A DNA stretch of 64,000 nt from JAMDEO01 sp963775295 (GTDB taxonomy: Bacteria; Actinomycetota; Thermoleophilia; RBG-16-64-13), in contig CAVZIK010000006.1 in assembly GCA_963775295.1 (NCBI GenBank), positions 558,001 through 622,000 of the forward strand. Reading direction: 5' to 3'. The position numbers and the translations under genes were made by a program. How positions within the stretch are numbered: the first letter of the stretch is position 1; each line of letters begins with the position of its first letter. The notes under the pieces were generated by a model. That model saw nothing but the letters and a program-made list of their open reading frames with translations. It had not been told where the DNA came from and made no database searches. Shown here one piece after another: positions 41,659-48,469 of this stretch.

Positions 41659-43081
41659 GGAACGCCTCCACAGGGATGCCATAGGGACCGGCGACAAGAA
41701 ACGCCACCGTCGGCGCCGCCGCACTCACGTCGGCCAACGCCCCGTTTGCCGTCGCCGCCCACTCAGCGGCCGCGATATCGATCGCGTGGCGGGCGAACTC
41801 GGCCACCTGGTGCTCGGGAGGCAGCGCGGCCAGCGTTTCCATGCGGGATACCGACGGGTGGCAGGGCAGACGTCCATATTCGAAAGGAGCGGTCTGGGGA
41901 CTGAAGTAGAAAAGGTTGGAGGGCGGGACGCGCTCGAAGAAACGAGCCCACATCTGCGCCTCCCACTGGTCCGGTACGAATTTCCATTCGGGGCTGCGGA
42001 TGAGGTCGGCAAAGGCGTTACTACCGATACCTTTCAACAGCGTCATCAGGGCGCGGTAGTACTCGCCCCCCACCGGATCGGGATCGACCGTGTCTGCCAC
42101 GAGGATCACGCGGCCGTCCATCTTGACCGCCCTCGCGGCGGCGCTGGCGGCCTTGGCGGCCTGGTAGTGGTTCACCCCAACCTTCCCTGCATGGGTGACC
42201 ACAATGTCGAAGAACTCATCGACAGGGATGCGTGCGAAGCTGCGAAGATGTTCAACTGCCGCTCGATGCGCCAACTCCATGTCCCCCGCAAAGACACCCA
42301 CAACCGCGCCATCCTCTCGGGCGGTTACGTTGAGTATGAAGTCGGCAGGTGCCATTCGTGCGACCTCCAGCGAAAGTTCATGGCAAGGATTGCCATCGGT
42401 CGCGAGATCGGTGGACCGCGGATCGGCGAGGATCTCAGGACCGTGGAACCGTCGGATACAATCGATGCCAAGGAGCCCGGGGCAGATGCTCTTTCGGCCA
42501 CCCGATGCGCCGGCCATGAAGTGACTCTCCACGAGCCCGGTGAGAATGCGGAAGTCCGACTCCAGGTAGCTCCTGTCGATTGCGGTCTCGGTGCCGGCGC
42601 AGGTTCCTCCCAGACGAGCTAGCGCGCTCTGGTCGAATGCGTCGTGGCACCGGACGACAATGCCGGCTTGCCCGAGCCTGCCGTCCAACATGGTTCGCAG
42701 CTCCACCTCAGTCATGCGCCGGTGCGTGCCGCTCGCGACTAGGACGGACACGTTCTCCGGAAGGAATCCCGCGGCGAGCAGCCCGTCCACAAGTGGCCAC
42801 AAGATTCCCGATCTTCCCCTGTACGGGACCGGTCTAGTGCTGTCGGAGATCACCACTACTGCGGAGGCGTCGGGACGTCTCTCCAGCTTCTGGCTCGCCA
42901 GTTCGGAAAAAGGGGGGGTTCCGATTGGCGCCGCAAGCGCACGAGCGATGGCCTCCTCTACGTCTGCGAGCGGGTCCACGCGCCTCGGTTCGAGGAAGAT
43001 CGTCTGTGGCGGCAGTTCCAATTCCACCGTCATGGAGGTGAGGGGGATCGTGGCCTTGACAGCGCCGCTAAGATTGTTCAA
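41651..43081 (-). CDS. LarA-family (lactate racemase-like) protein
   Basis: About 476 aa from TTG at 43081. A shorter start, ATG 43033, is possible. The family uses a nickel-pincer cofactor to racemise lactate or other 2-hydroxy acids. Visible: SDSTRPVPYRGRSGILWPLV, VASGTHRRMTEVELRTML, RCHDAFDQSALARLGGT, VESHFMAGASGGRKSICPGL, and the HAGKVGVNHYQAAKAASAAA segment. The His and Lys positions look conserved. TTG overlaps the stop of a 48-codon ORF as TTGA. The lar cofactor genes larB, C and E are not in the window. First recognised gene of the hydroxyacid operon. Confidence 0.88.
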   Translation of the reverse strand: MNNLSGAVKATIPLTSMTVELELPPQTIFLEPRRVDPLADVEEAIARALAAPIGTPPFSELASQKLERRPDASAVVVISDSTRPVPYRGRSGILWPLVDGLLAAGFLPENVSVLVASGTHRRMTEVELRTMLDGRLGQAGIVVRCHDAFDQSALARLGGTCAGTETAIDRSYLESDFRILTGLVESHFMAGASGGRKSICPGLLGIDCIRRFHGPEILADPRSTDLATDGNPCHELSLEVARMAPADFILNVTAREDGAVVGVFAGDMELAHRAAVEHLRSFARIPVDEFFDIVVTHAGKVGVNHYQAAKAASAAARAVKMDGRVILVADTVDPDPVGGEYYRALMTLLKGIGSNAFADLIRSPEWKFVPDQWEAQMWARFFERVPPSNLFYFSPQTAPFEYGRLPCHPSVSRMETLAALPPEHQVAEFARHAIDIAAAEWAATANGALADVSAAAPTVAFLVAGPYGIPVEAFHE

Positions 43082-43224
43082 GGTGCCACACCCCGGGCGG
43101 AAGGGCCTGGTCGGCGCGCTGAGCTTGTCACCCGTTCGGCGACAACCAGCATGCCTTGGCGCGTCCCCAGGGTGACGTCTCGCTCTCGGGTCATGTTCTC
43201 GCATCCCGGTTCACCCGCGGCCAT
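43078..43224 (-). CDS. Small ORF (48 aa) in the leader of the LarA operon
   Basis: Too short to be noticed as a gene but well placed. ATG 43224 has AAGGAGGT (43231-43238) 6 nt upstream, an almost perfect Shine-Dalgarno. The product opens MAAGEPGCENMTRERDVTLG, continues TRQGMLVVAERV and ends with a Pro/Arg/Ser tail GPSARGVAP. Its stop overlaps the TTG of the LarA-like gene. A strong promoter lies 46 bp upstream. No family recognised; it may be a leader or coupling ORF, or a true small protein. Confidence 0.55.
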   Translation of the reverse strand: MAAGEPGCENMTRERDVTLGTRQGMLVVAERVTSSARRPGPSARGVAP

Positions 43225-43269
43225 TTGCCGACCTCCTTGGCAAGCGCGGCTACCCCGCGACCGCTCTTC

Positions 43270-43298
43270 AACGTAGCAACGGTGCAAGGCAGTGTCAA
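43270..43298 (-). promoter_or_regulatory. Promoter of the LarA operon
   Basis: On the minus strand TTGACA (43298-43293) is followed by a 17-bp spacer and TACGTT (43275-43270). The -35 is perfect and the -10 is weak. The transcript would start about 43263 and include the small ORF. Confidence 0.6.
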
Positions 43299-43459
43299 TC
43301 AAGCACGTTGCCGCGGAATCGGGCTCCTCGGTTCCCTCGGACCTTTCGTGAGAGAATGCTTGCCAGGCATCGAAACGATCCTCACGTACGCAATCGGGGC
43401 AAGGAAAACAGGCCATATGAAACGCGGCGCGTCCGCCTGTCAGGCAAAGGGGGTGAGTT

Positions 43460-44392
43460 ATGCTCGCTATCCTCAAAACGACCCCCTCGGGGCTCGAGCG
43501 ATTGGAGCAGTTCGAACCGGGTTCCTGGATCGATCTGGTGAGTCCCACGAACGAGGAGCTTCAGCTGGTATGCAACGCGTTGCAGGTGCCGATCGATCTT
43601 CTCCGGGCTCCATTGGACGAAGAAGAGAAGTCAAGGATCGAAGTAGAGGAAGGTCTGACTCAAGTCATTGTGCACATCCCTGTGCTGGTTCGCACCGAGA
43701 GCGAGCAGGGCTACGATACCATCCCGCTGGGGATGATGGTTCACCCCGACTACTTTGTCACTACCTGTCTGAGGGCTAACCCCATTCTGGGCGATTTCGA
43801 GCGCGGATCGATCCGCTCATTCGCCACGTTCAAGAAGACTCGCTTTCTCTTTCAGATCCTTCAGCAAGTATCCGCCTTCTACCTACGCTATCTGGGCCGA
43901 ATTGATCGGGAGACGGACAAGTTGGAGCGAGAGCTGCGCGCTTCCATGAAGAACGCGGAGATCTTCGATCTCCTCACCCTGCAAAAGTCGCTGGTGTACT
44001 TCACGACCTCACTACGCTCCAACGACGCGGTGCTGACCAAACTGCTGCGGACTAAGTCGATGAAGATGTACGAAGAAGACGAGGATTTGCTCGAAGACGT
44101 GATAGTGGAAAACCGGCAAGCGTCGGAAATGGCAAAGATCTACACGGACATTCTCACCGGCATGATGGACGCCTTCACCTCGGTCATTTCGAATAACCTC
44201 AACCGAGTGATGAAGCTGCTGACTTCGCTCACGATCATTTTGTCGATACCTACGATTGTGGCCGCCTTCTTCGGAATGAACGTGAAGCTGCCATTCGCGA
44301 GCTACCAACACGCCTTCACCCTGACGATCGTCATCGCCTTCGTCATCTCTGTGGCTTTTGCAGTCGTCTTTTGGAAGAAGCGTTATCTGTAG
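43460..44392 (+). CDS. corA: CorA-like Mg2+/divalent cation transporter
   Basis: A 310-aa CorA-type channel. A long cytoplasmic alpha/beta and helical domain (residues 1-240) is followed by two C-terminal membrane helices (LTSLTIILSIPTIVAAFFGM and AFTLTIVIAFVISVAFAVVF). The selectivity motif GMN is present in FFGMNVKLPF. Pentamers import Mg2+ or other divalents. The ATG follows AAAGGGGGTGAGTT. Its 235-bp 5' gap was checked for an M-box riboswitch without success. Confidence 0.92.
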   Translation: MLAILKTTPSGLERLEQFEPGSWIDLVSPTNEELQLVCNALQVPIDLLRAPLDEEEKSRIEVEEGLTQVIVHIPVLVRTESEQGYDTIPLGMMVHPDYFVTTCLRANPILGDFERGSIRSFATFKKTRFLFQILQQVSAFYLRYLGRIDRETDKLERELRASMKNAEIFDLLTLQKSLVYFTTSLRSNDAVLTKLLRTKSMKMYEEDEDLLEDVIVENRQASEMAKIYTDILTGMMDAFTSVISNNLNRVMKLLTSLTIILSIPTIVAAFFGMNVKLPFASYQHAFTLTIVIAFVISVAFAVVFWKKRYL

Positions 44393-44506
44393 TGAGATGA
44401 TCCGGGCGCTTACCCAGAGTGGCGGCGAAGTCCCGATTTCTCCAGCGGCTGGACCAGTCGGCCATAGACCCGTGGCCTCGGGACGAGAAAGGACCCGCAA
44501 GTCTTG

Positions 44507-46357
44507 TCATCCCCAAGGGGAAAGTGGCGGCCGGGTGGCGTCGCGTCGCTTTCGCCTCGCCCTCGGTATGGGCGGCTCCAGCAGGCTCAGCTCGTCCGTC
44601 ACCTCGAGGGTTTCGATCGGCACGACTCGCATGCGCTTTGCTCCCAGTAGGACGAGAAAAGATGCAGTGATCAAGGCGAAAGCGGTGGGTCCCAGAAAGC
44701 CGTAGGAGCCCGAGACCGTTTGGACGAGGACGTACCACCAGGCATTCGTCCATCCCACTCCGTTCGCGGATGCGATGTAAGCATAAAGAAGGACGGGAGC
44801 GATGAGCCCCAAGAGGAGAATTGGGGTGTTGGAGGTGAAGCGATGCCGCCACACCGCCCCGGAATAGACCGGCTCCGCAAAACAGGTGGCGAGCGGCCAT
44901 GCCCAAGCTGCCGCGATGCACGGTAGCATCAAGAAGGGAGAGCGGAAGAGTACGAGAGCCAAGCCTACCAGCAGGCCGAAGAAACCGGTGGAGAGTCTAG
45001 CCATCTCAGTGGTTGCCCGCTGCTCGCGCGGCCGCAAATAGCCAAGAAGATGGCGTGAGACGACGAAACCCGCAGCACCGAGAAGCAAAAGAATGAGCGT
45101 CGGGACGACGCGCGGTTGAGTCGCGGGCCCGACAATCGCCGGGACCTCGAACTGATATCTGGGGATCAGACCGAACCTGGAAAGCAGAAACGCCAGCAGG
45201 AGCACCCAGGCCACGGGTATCGCGAACGAGAGGAGGTTCCGTACATGCCGCAAGGCGACGCGCCCGGTAATACGGGACGCGAACAGCCAGATGAGCAAAG
45301 CAGCCACAGTGGGCAGAAGCATGAGTAGGGCCAAGAGGCCCACGGCCTGGTTGGTAAGAAATCGCCCTGACTGGAGGAGAAGGGCCGTTCCTGGGTCCGG
45401 CGGGGCTTCCGAGCCGCTGTCGAGCGACAGCAGAAGTCTCTCGATCGCAGCGCCCTGCGTGGCGAGACCGGCAGACGTGGGTTTGCCCGGCCCATCATCG
45501 AATAGGGTGAGAGCAGCAATGCCGCGGTTCAAGCCTGCGACCTGGTCCCCATGAGACAGCGAGAGCGCCTGATCTGCGGCTTGGCCCATGATCCCGGGGA
45601 CTTTGAGAGCAAGTCCAGACTTTGCCAGAACGCCCCTAACGAGCTGCAAGTACCAACCCGGCGTCACGTTGTGGGAGCCGGTGACTCCCCCTTGGAGCAC
45701 CGCGGCCTCCTCCTTGCCCAACCCGTGGACGGACAGGATGGTCGTCACGTTTGCGGCGTCCGGGTAGGTGTCCAAAAATCTGCGAATACTTATGGCTCCA
45801 TTGTCGATGTCCTCGGTGGAGAGGAATACAAAGGTCTTCTGGTGTGGTCGCGAGGAAAAGACCTGCGCGAGATCCGTCAGGATCGCGGTCCCGCCGGCGT
45901 ACGCGAGGTGGTCCACCTTGACGATCGCTGGCGTGTCCCGGGGAGCCGTGATGAGGATGGTCTCTTTGCTCGCCCCCTGAAGCGCCACGGCAACATTACG
46001 GAAGATGACCCGGTTGTCACCCAGAGGGGCCGTGAACTCGTCCTGGATGACATTGTCCGATTTGATATCGAGAGAGAGAGAAAGCTTTTCCACCAGCCAG
46101 CTGATAACGCCGGAAGCATCCTCGGATCCAAGAGAACGATCGGGGTAATTGCGGTCCATGTCTTCGGCCGTGCGCAGAGCTCGGTTGGCATCGAAAAATG
46201 TGGACCCCGAGGCGACCTCGACACTGGAGGACGGCGAGGAAACGGATAGGAAGACCACCGCGCCGGCCAGAACCACCAGGGACCCGCACAACACGTAGGC
46301 GATCTTTCTCCATTGTCGGACTCGGTCTACCAGGCGCCGGCGAATGGTGAGCGGCAT
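44507..46357 (-). CDS. Multipass membrane protein with degenerate M28-peptidase-like domain
   Basis: A 616-aa protein. One N-terminal helix (IAYVLCGSLVVLAGAVVFLS) is followed by an extracytoplasmic domain of about 300 aa, then around seven to eight helices and a basic cytoplasmic tail. The domain has the aminopeptidase M28 layout (ILITAPRDTPAIVKVDHLAY, AGGTAILTDLAQVF, TFVFLSTEDIDNGAISIRRF), but the expected metal ligands H-x-D, D-D-N and E-E look replaced. This recalls GAA1- or nicalin-type pseudopeptidases. Function unknown. It is a single gene, convergent with corA. Confidence 0.75.
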   Translation of the reverse strand: MPLTIRRRLVDRVRQWRKIAYVLCGSLVVLAGAVVFLSVSSPSSSVEVASGSTFFDANRALRTAEDMDRNYPDRSLGSEDASGVISWLVEKLSLSLDIKSDNVIQDEFTAPLGDNRVIFRNVAVALQGASKETILITAPRDTPAIVKVDHLAYAGGTAILTDLAQVFSSRPHQKTFVFLSTEDIDNGAISIRRFLDTYPDAANVTTILSVHGLGKEEAAVLQGGVTGSHNVTPGWYLQLVRGVLAKSGLALKVPGIMGQAADQALSLSHGDQVAGLNRGIAALTLFDDGPGKPTSAGLATQGAAIERLLLSLDSGSEAPPDPGTALLLQSGRFLTNQAVGLLALLMLLPTVAALLIWLFASRITGRVALRHVRNLLSFAIPVAWVLLLAFLLSRFGLIPRYQFEVPAIVGPATQPRVVPTLILLLLGAAGFVVSRHLLGYLRPREQRATTEMARLSTGFFGLLVGLALVLFRSPFLMLPCIAAAWAWPLATCFAEPVYSGAVWRHRFTSNTPILLLGLIAPVLLYAYIASANGVGWTNAWWYVLVQTVSGSYGFLGPTAFALITASFLVLLGAKRMRVVPIETLEVTDELSLLEPPIPRARRKRRDATRPPLSPWG

Positions 46358-46451
46358 TAACTACCCCCGTTAGCTTGCGGCCCGTGAATTCTAGTCCGAT
46401 AGCGGCGGGGAGGCAAATGCGATTGGAGCGGATGGGCCTGGAAGGAGAGCG

Positions 46452-46688
46452 CTAGTCCTTTGGGCTCTGCCGGCCGGCCGCGGTCCGATCGAGCATGCGT
46501 TCAGCGACTTCCATCGCTGGGATCTCATAGGAGCCAGAATCGAGCAAGAAACGTATAGTCTCGAGATGTGCTGCTCTGGATGGGCGTCCGCCGTCCTCTT
46601 CTTGGAGGCCCTCTGTAGAAGGGCAGGCCCGGCTTTGTTGGGACCCAAGGTCCATTTGCTCTCCTGGCTCTCGGCTCTTTTCGCTCAT
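46452..46688 (-). CDS. Small FlgM-like protein (possible anti-sigma factor)
   Basis: A 78-aa protein with a hydrophilic, disordered-looking first half (MSEKSREPGEQMDLGSQQSR) and a helical C-terminus (AHLETIRFLLDSGSYEIPAM, EVAERMLDR). The S-G-S-Y-E-I-x-x-x-x-V-A-E-x-M-L-D pattern resembles the sigma-28-binding end of FlgM. GGAAG stands 7-8 nt before the ATG. No flagellar or sigma gene is adjacent, so partner and role are unknown. It lies upstream of the M28-like gene, separated by about 95 bp. Confidence 0.55.
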   Translation of the reverse strand: MSEKSREPGEQMDLGSQQSRACPSTEGLQEEDGGRPSRAAHLETIRFLLDSGSYEIPAMEVAERMLDRTAAGRQSPKD

Positions 46689-46778
46689 GCTATGCTTCCT
46701 ATCGGTTCAATTCGCCAATAGGTTTATACGTAGAGTGCAATTTAGTCACAGAGAAAAAAGGAAGCCAGGGATCTGCAC

Positions 46779-48014
46779 ATGTCTGCCAAGATGATCAGCA
46801 TCGAAGAGGCGAGGGCGAGGGTCCTGGCAGAGGCTGCTCCCCTGCCGGCCGAGGAGCGCCCTCTAGCGGAGGTGCTCGGCTCCGTGCTCGCACAAGACAT
46901 CATCGCGCCGCACAGTGTCCCCCCGTTTGATAACTCGGGCATGGACGGATTTGCCGTCAAGGCTGCAGATACGGTGGAGGCAGATCAAGATAATCCGGCC
47001 GTGCTGACCGTTGTATTTACTATTCCGGCCGGACACACTGCCGAGGGGCCCATCAAGGCGGGCGAAGCCGCGAAGATCATGACAGGTGCGCCTGTGCCTC
47101 AGGGAGCGGACTCGGTCATCCAGTCTGAACTGACAGAGGATCTGGGCTCGCAGGTGCGCGTTCTCGAGCCTGTCAGGCCGGGTAGGAACATTCGTCGGGC
47201 CGGTGAGGACGTGTCTGCGGGGGATCGTGTCCTTACCGTGGGAACGGTTCTCGGGCCGGCTGAAATCGGGCTGGCGGCAAGTCTTGGCTTCCCGACCGTG
47301 ATGGTACATCGGCGCCCCCGTGTGGCTATCATCAACACGGGCAGCGAATTGGTTGAGGTAGATCAGCCGCTGGGGCCGGGGCAGATCCGCAACTCGAATA
47401 GCTACGCTCTGCGAGCTCAATGCCAGCAGATTGGCATCCAGGCGGAAGTTCTGGGCATTGCGCCAGACGACTACGAGTCTACTAGGAGTATGATCCAGCG
47501 AGGTCTCGAATACGACGTACTGCTCACCTCCGGCGGCGTTTCCGTGGGCGATTTCGATTTCGTCAAGGATGTCCAAGATGCGCTTGGCGTGGAGCGCCGT
47601 CTTTGGGGAGTGTCCATGAAGCCGGGCAAGCCCCTTGCCTTCGGCGTGAAGGAGGGCCGTCTGGTCTTCGGTCTTCCCGGGAATCCGGTGTCGACCATGG
47701 TGTCATTCGAGCTTTTCGTTAAACCAGCCCTGTTGCGGTTGATGGGATATCCCAAAACGACCAAGCCCACGTATAGGGCGGTGATGGTCGAGGATGTCAG
47801 CGCGACCGACAACCGCACATACGTCGTAAGAGTGAGGGCCTGGCGCGAGGACGAGATCTGGCACGTCAGCTCCACCGGTCCTCAGGGCTCGGGGATGCTC
47901 CGCTCGATGGTGGGAGCCAATGGGCTGGCTCTCGTTCCGGGCGGTCCTCGGGGTATTCGCGCGGGGGAGGAGGTCGACTTCCTGCTCTTGCGCGAGGACA
48001 TGCAGGATCCTTGA
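46779..48014 (+). CDS. moeA: Molybdopterin molybdotransferase MoeA
   Basis: A 411-aa enzyme that inserts molybdate into adenylated molybdopterin. Seen: DIIAPHSVPPFDNSGMDGFA, IMTGAPVPQGADSVIQSE, INTGSELVEVDQPLGPGQIR, LTSGGVSVGDFDFVKDV, and GLPGNPVSTMVSFELFV. Full length, with an intact C-terminal beta-barrel domain. No other Moco gene is adjacent. The 5' gap (46689-46778) is AT-richer and likely carries the promoter. Confidence 0.96.
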   Translation: MSAKMISIEEARARVLAEAAPLPAEERPLAEVLGSVLAQDIIAPHSVPPFDNSGMDGFAVKAADTVEADQDNPAVLTVVFTIPAGHTAEGPIKAGEAAKIMTGAPVPQGADSVIQSELTEDLGSQVRVLEPVRPGRNIRRAGEDVSAGDRVLTVGTVLGPAEIGLAASLGFPTVMVHRRPRVAIINTGSELVEVDQPLGPGQIRNSNSYALRAQCQQIGIQAEVLGIAPDDYESTRSMIQRGLEYDVLLTSGGVSVGDFDFVKDVQDALGVERRLWGVSMKPGKPLAFGVKEGRLVFGLPGNPVSTMVSFELFVKPALLRLMGYPKTTKPTYRAVMVEDVSATDNRTYVVRVRAWREDEIWHVSSTGPQGSGMLRSMVGANGLALVPGGPRGIRAGEEVDFLLLREDMQDP

Positions 48015-48042
48015 TCCCGCAGTGTGTGATGTTCGTCCGCGG

Positions 48043-48071
48043 TTGCGAGCGGCGTGACAACGATGTAAAAT
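48043..48071 (+). promoter_or_regulatory. Promoter for the micro-ORF/IF2_N-like unit
   Basis: TTGCGA (48043-48048), 17-bp spacer, TAAAAT (48066-48071). Transcription would begin at about 48078-48079, which coincides with an ATG. Confidence 0.7.
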
Positions 48072-48078
48072 ACTAGCG

Positions 48079-48165
48079 ATGAGGGACGTGTTGAGAGAAC
48101 GGCTCGGAGGTGACGCCAAGCGCCAACCTGCGGTCGTGTCCAACTCCCTTTCTGGGGCCCGGTAG
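48079..48165 (+). CDS. Possible leaderless 28-codon micro-ORF overlapping a terminator
   Basis: The ATG at 48079 is at the predicted transcript start, giving a leaderless ORF of 28 codons that begins MRDVLRERLGGDAKR and ends SNSLSGAR before TAG (48163-48165). The stop lies in the 5' arm of the terminator stem at 48157-48180. This geometry is that of a translation-controlled attenuator. Coding status is a hypothesis; no homologue is known to me. Confidence 0.4.
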   Translation: MRDVLRERLGGDAKRQPAVVSNSLSGAR

Positions 48166-48186
48166 CTTGTGCTGCTGGGCTTTTTT
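48157..48186 (+). terminator. Intrinsic terminator upstream of the small IF2_N-like gene
   Basis: GCCCGGTAGC (48157-48166) pairs with GCTGCTGGGC (48171-48180) with two G-T wobbles, a 4-nt loop and six T residues (48181-48186). It is 45 bp before the start of the 61-aa gene, so it would block that gene unless it is prevented from folding. Confidence 0.75.
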
Positions 48187-48231
48187 GTTGGTTCAAACTG
48201 TGGTGGATCTTTAGCCGGGAAAGGAGATCTC

Positions 48232-48417
48232 ATGGCCAACCACTTCACCCCCGAAGAGCTGGCGAACGAGTTGGGAACCGGGACGAGTGACGTTATCCAG
48301 CTCTGTGTGCGTGAAGGCATTCCGATCTACAAGGGCAAGATCGATCGGAGTCTTCTTGCGGCGGTGATGAAGGCCAAGGGCATCCAGCTTCCAAAGACTG
48401 CGGTAGCCTCGGTCTAG
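48232..48417 (+). CDS. 61-aa IF2_N/HTH-like small protein
   Basis: The ATG at 48232 follows AAAGGAG by 5-6 nt. The frame is open earlier but through the terminator. The protein (FTPEELANELGTGTSDVIQL, CVREGIPIYKGKIDRSLLAA) looks like a single IF2_N-type or winged-helix module with the E-L-A-x-E-L-G signature. It is free-standing, not part of InfB. Such modules bind nucleic acid. A promoter and terminator-containing leader precede it. Function unknown. Confidence 0.75.
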   Translation: MANHFTPEELANELGTGTSDVIQLCVREGIPIYKGKIDRSLLAAVMKAKGIQLPKTAVASV

Positions 48418-48426
48418 GAAAGAAAT

Positions 48427-48462
48427 GCGGCGGCGGCAGGTTCCGAGGGGAGCCGCCGCCGC
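48427..48462. terminator. 11-bp GC hairpin between convergent genes
   Basis: GCGGCGGCGGC (48427-48437) and GCCGCCGCCGC (48452-48462) form a perfect stem with a 14-nt loop, 10 bp past the small gene and 8 bp before the end of the convergent one. No clear T-tract follows, although the minus-strand gene itself ends in a TTTTT run. Confidence 0.55.
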
Positions 48463-48469
48463 CGGGACC

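Noticed and set aside
43225..43459. Mg2+ (M-box) riboswitch before corA
   Set aside because: None of the conserved M-box segments could be found; the region also holds the minus-strand LarA promoter.
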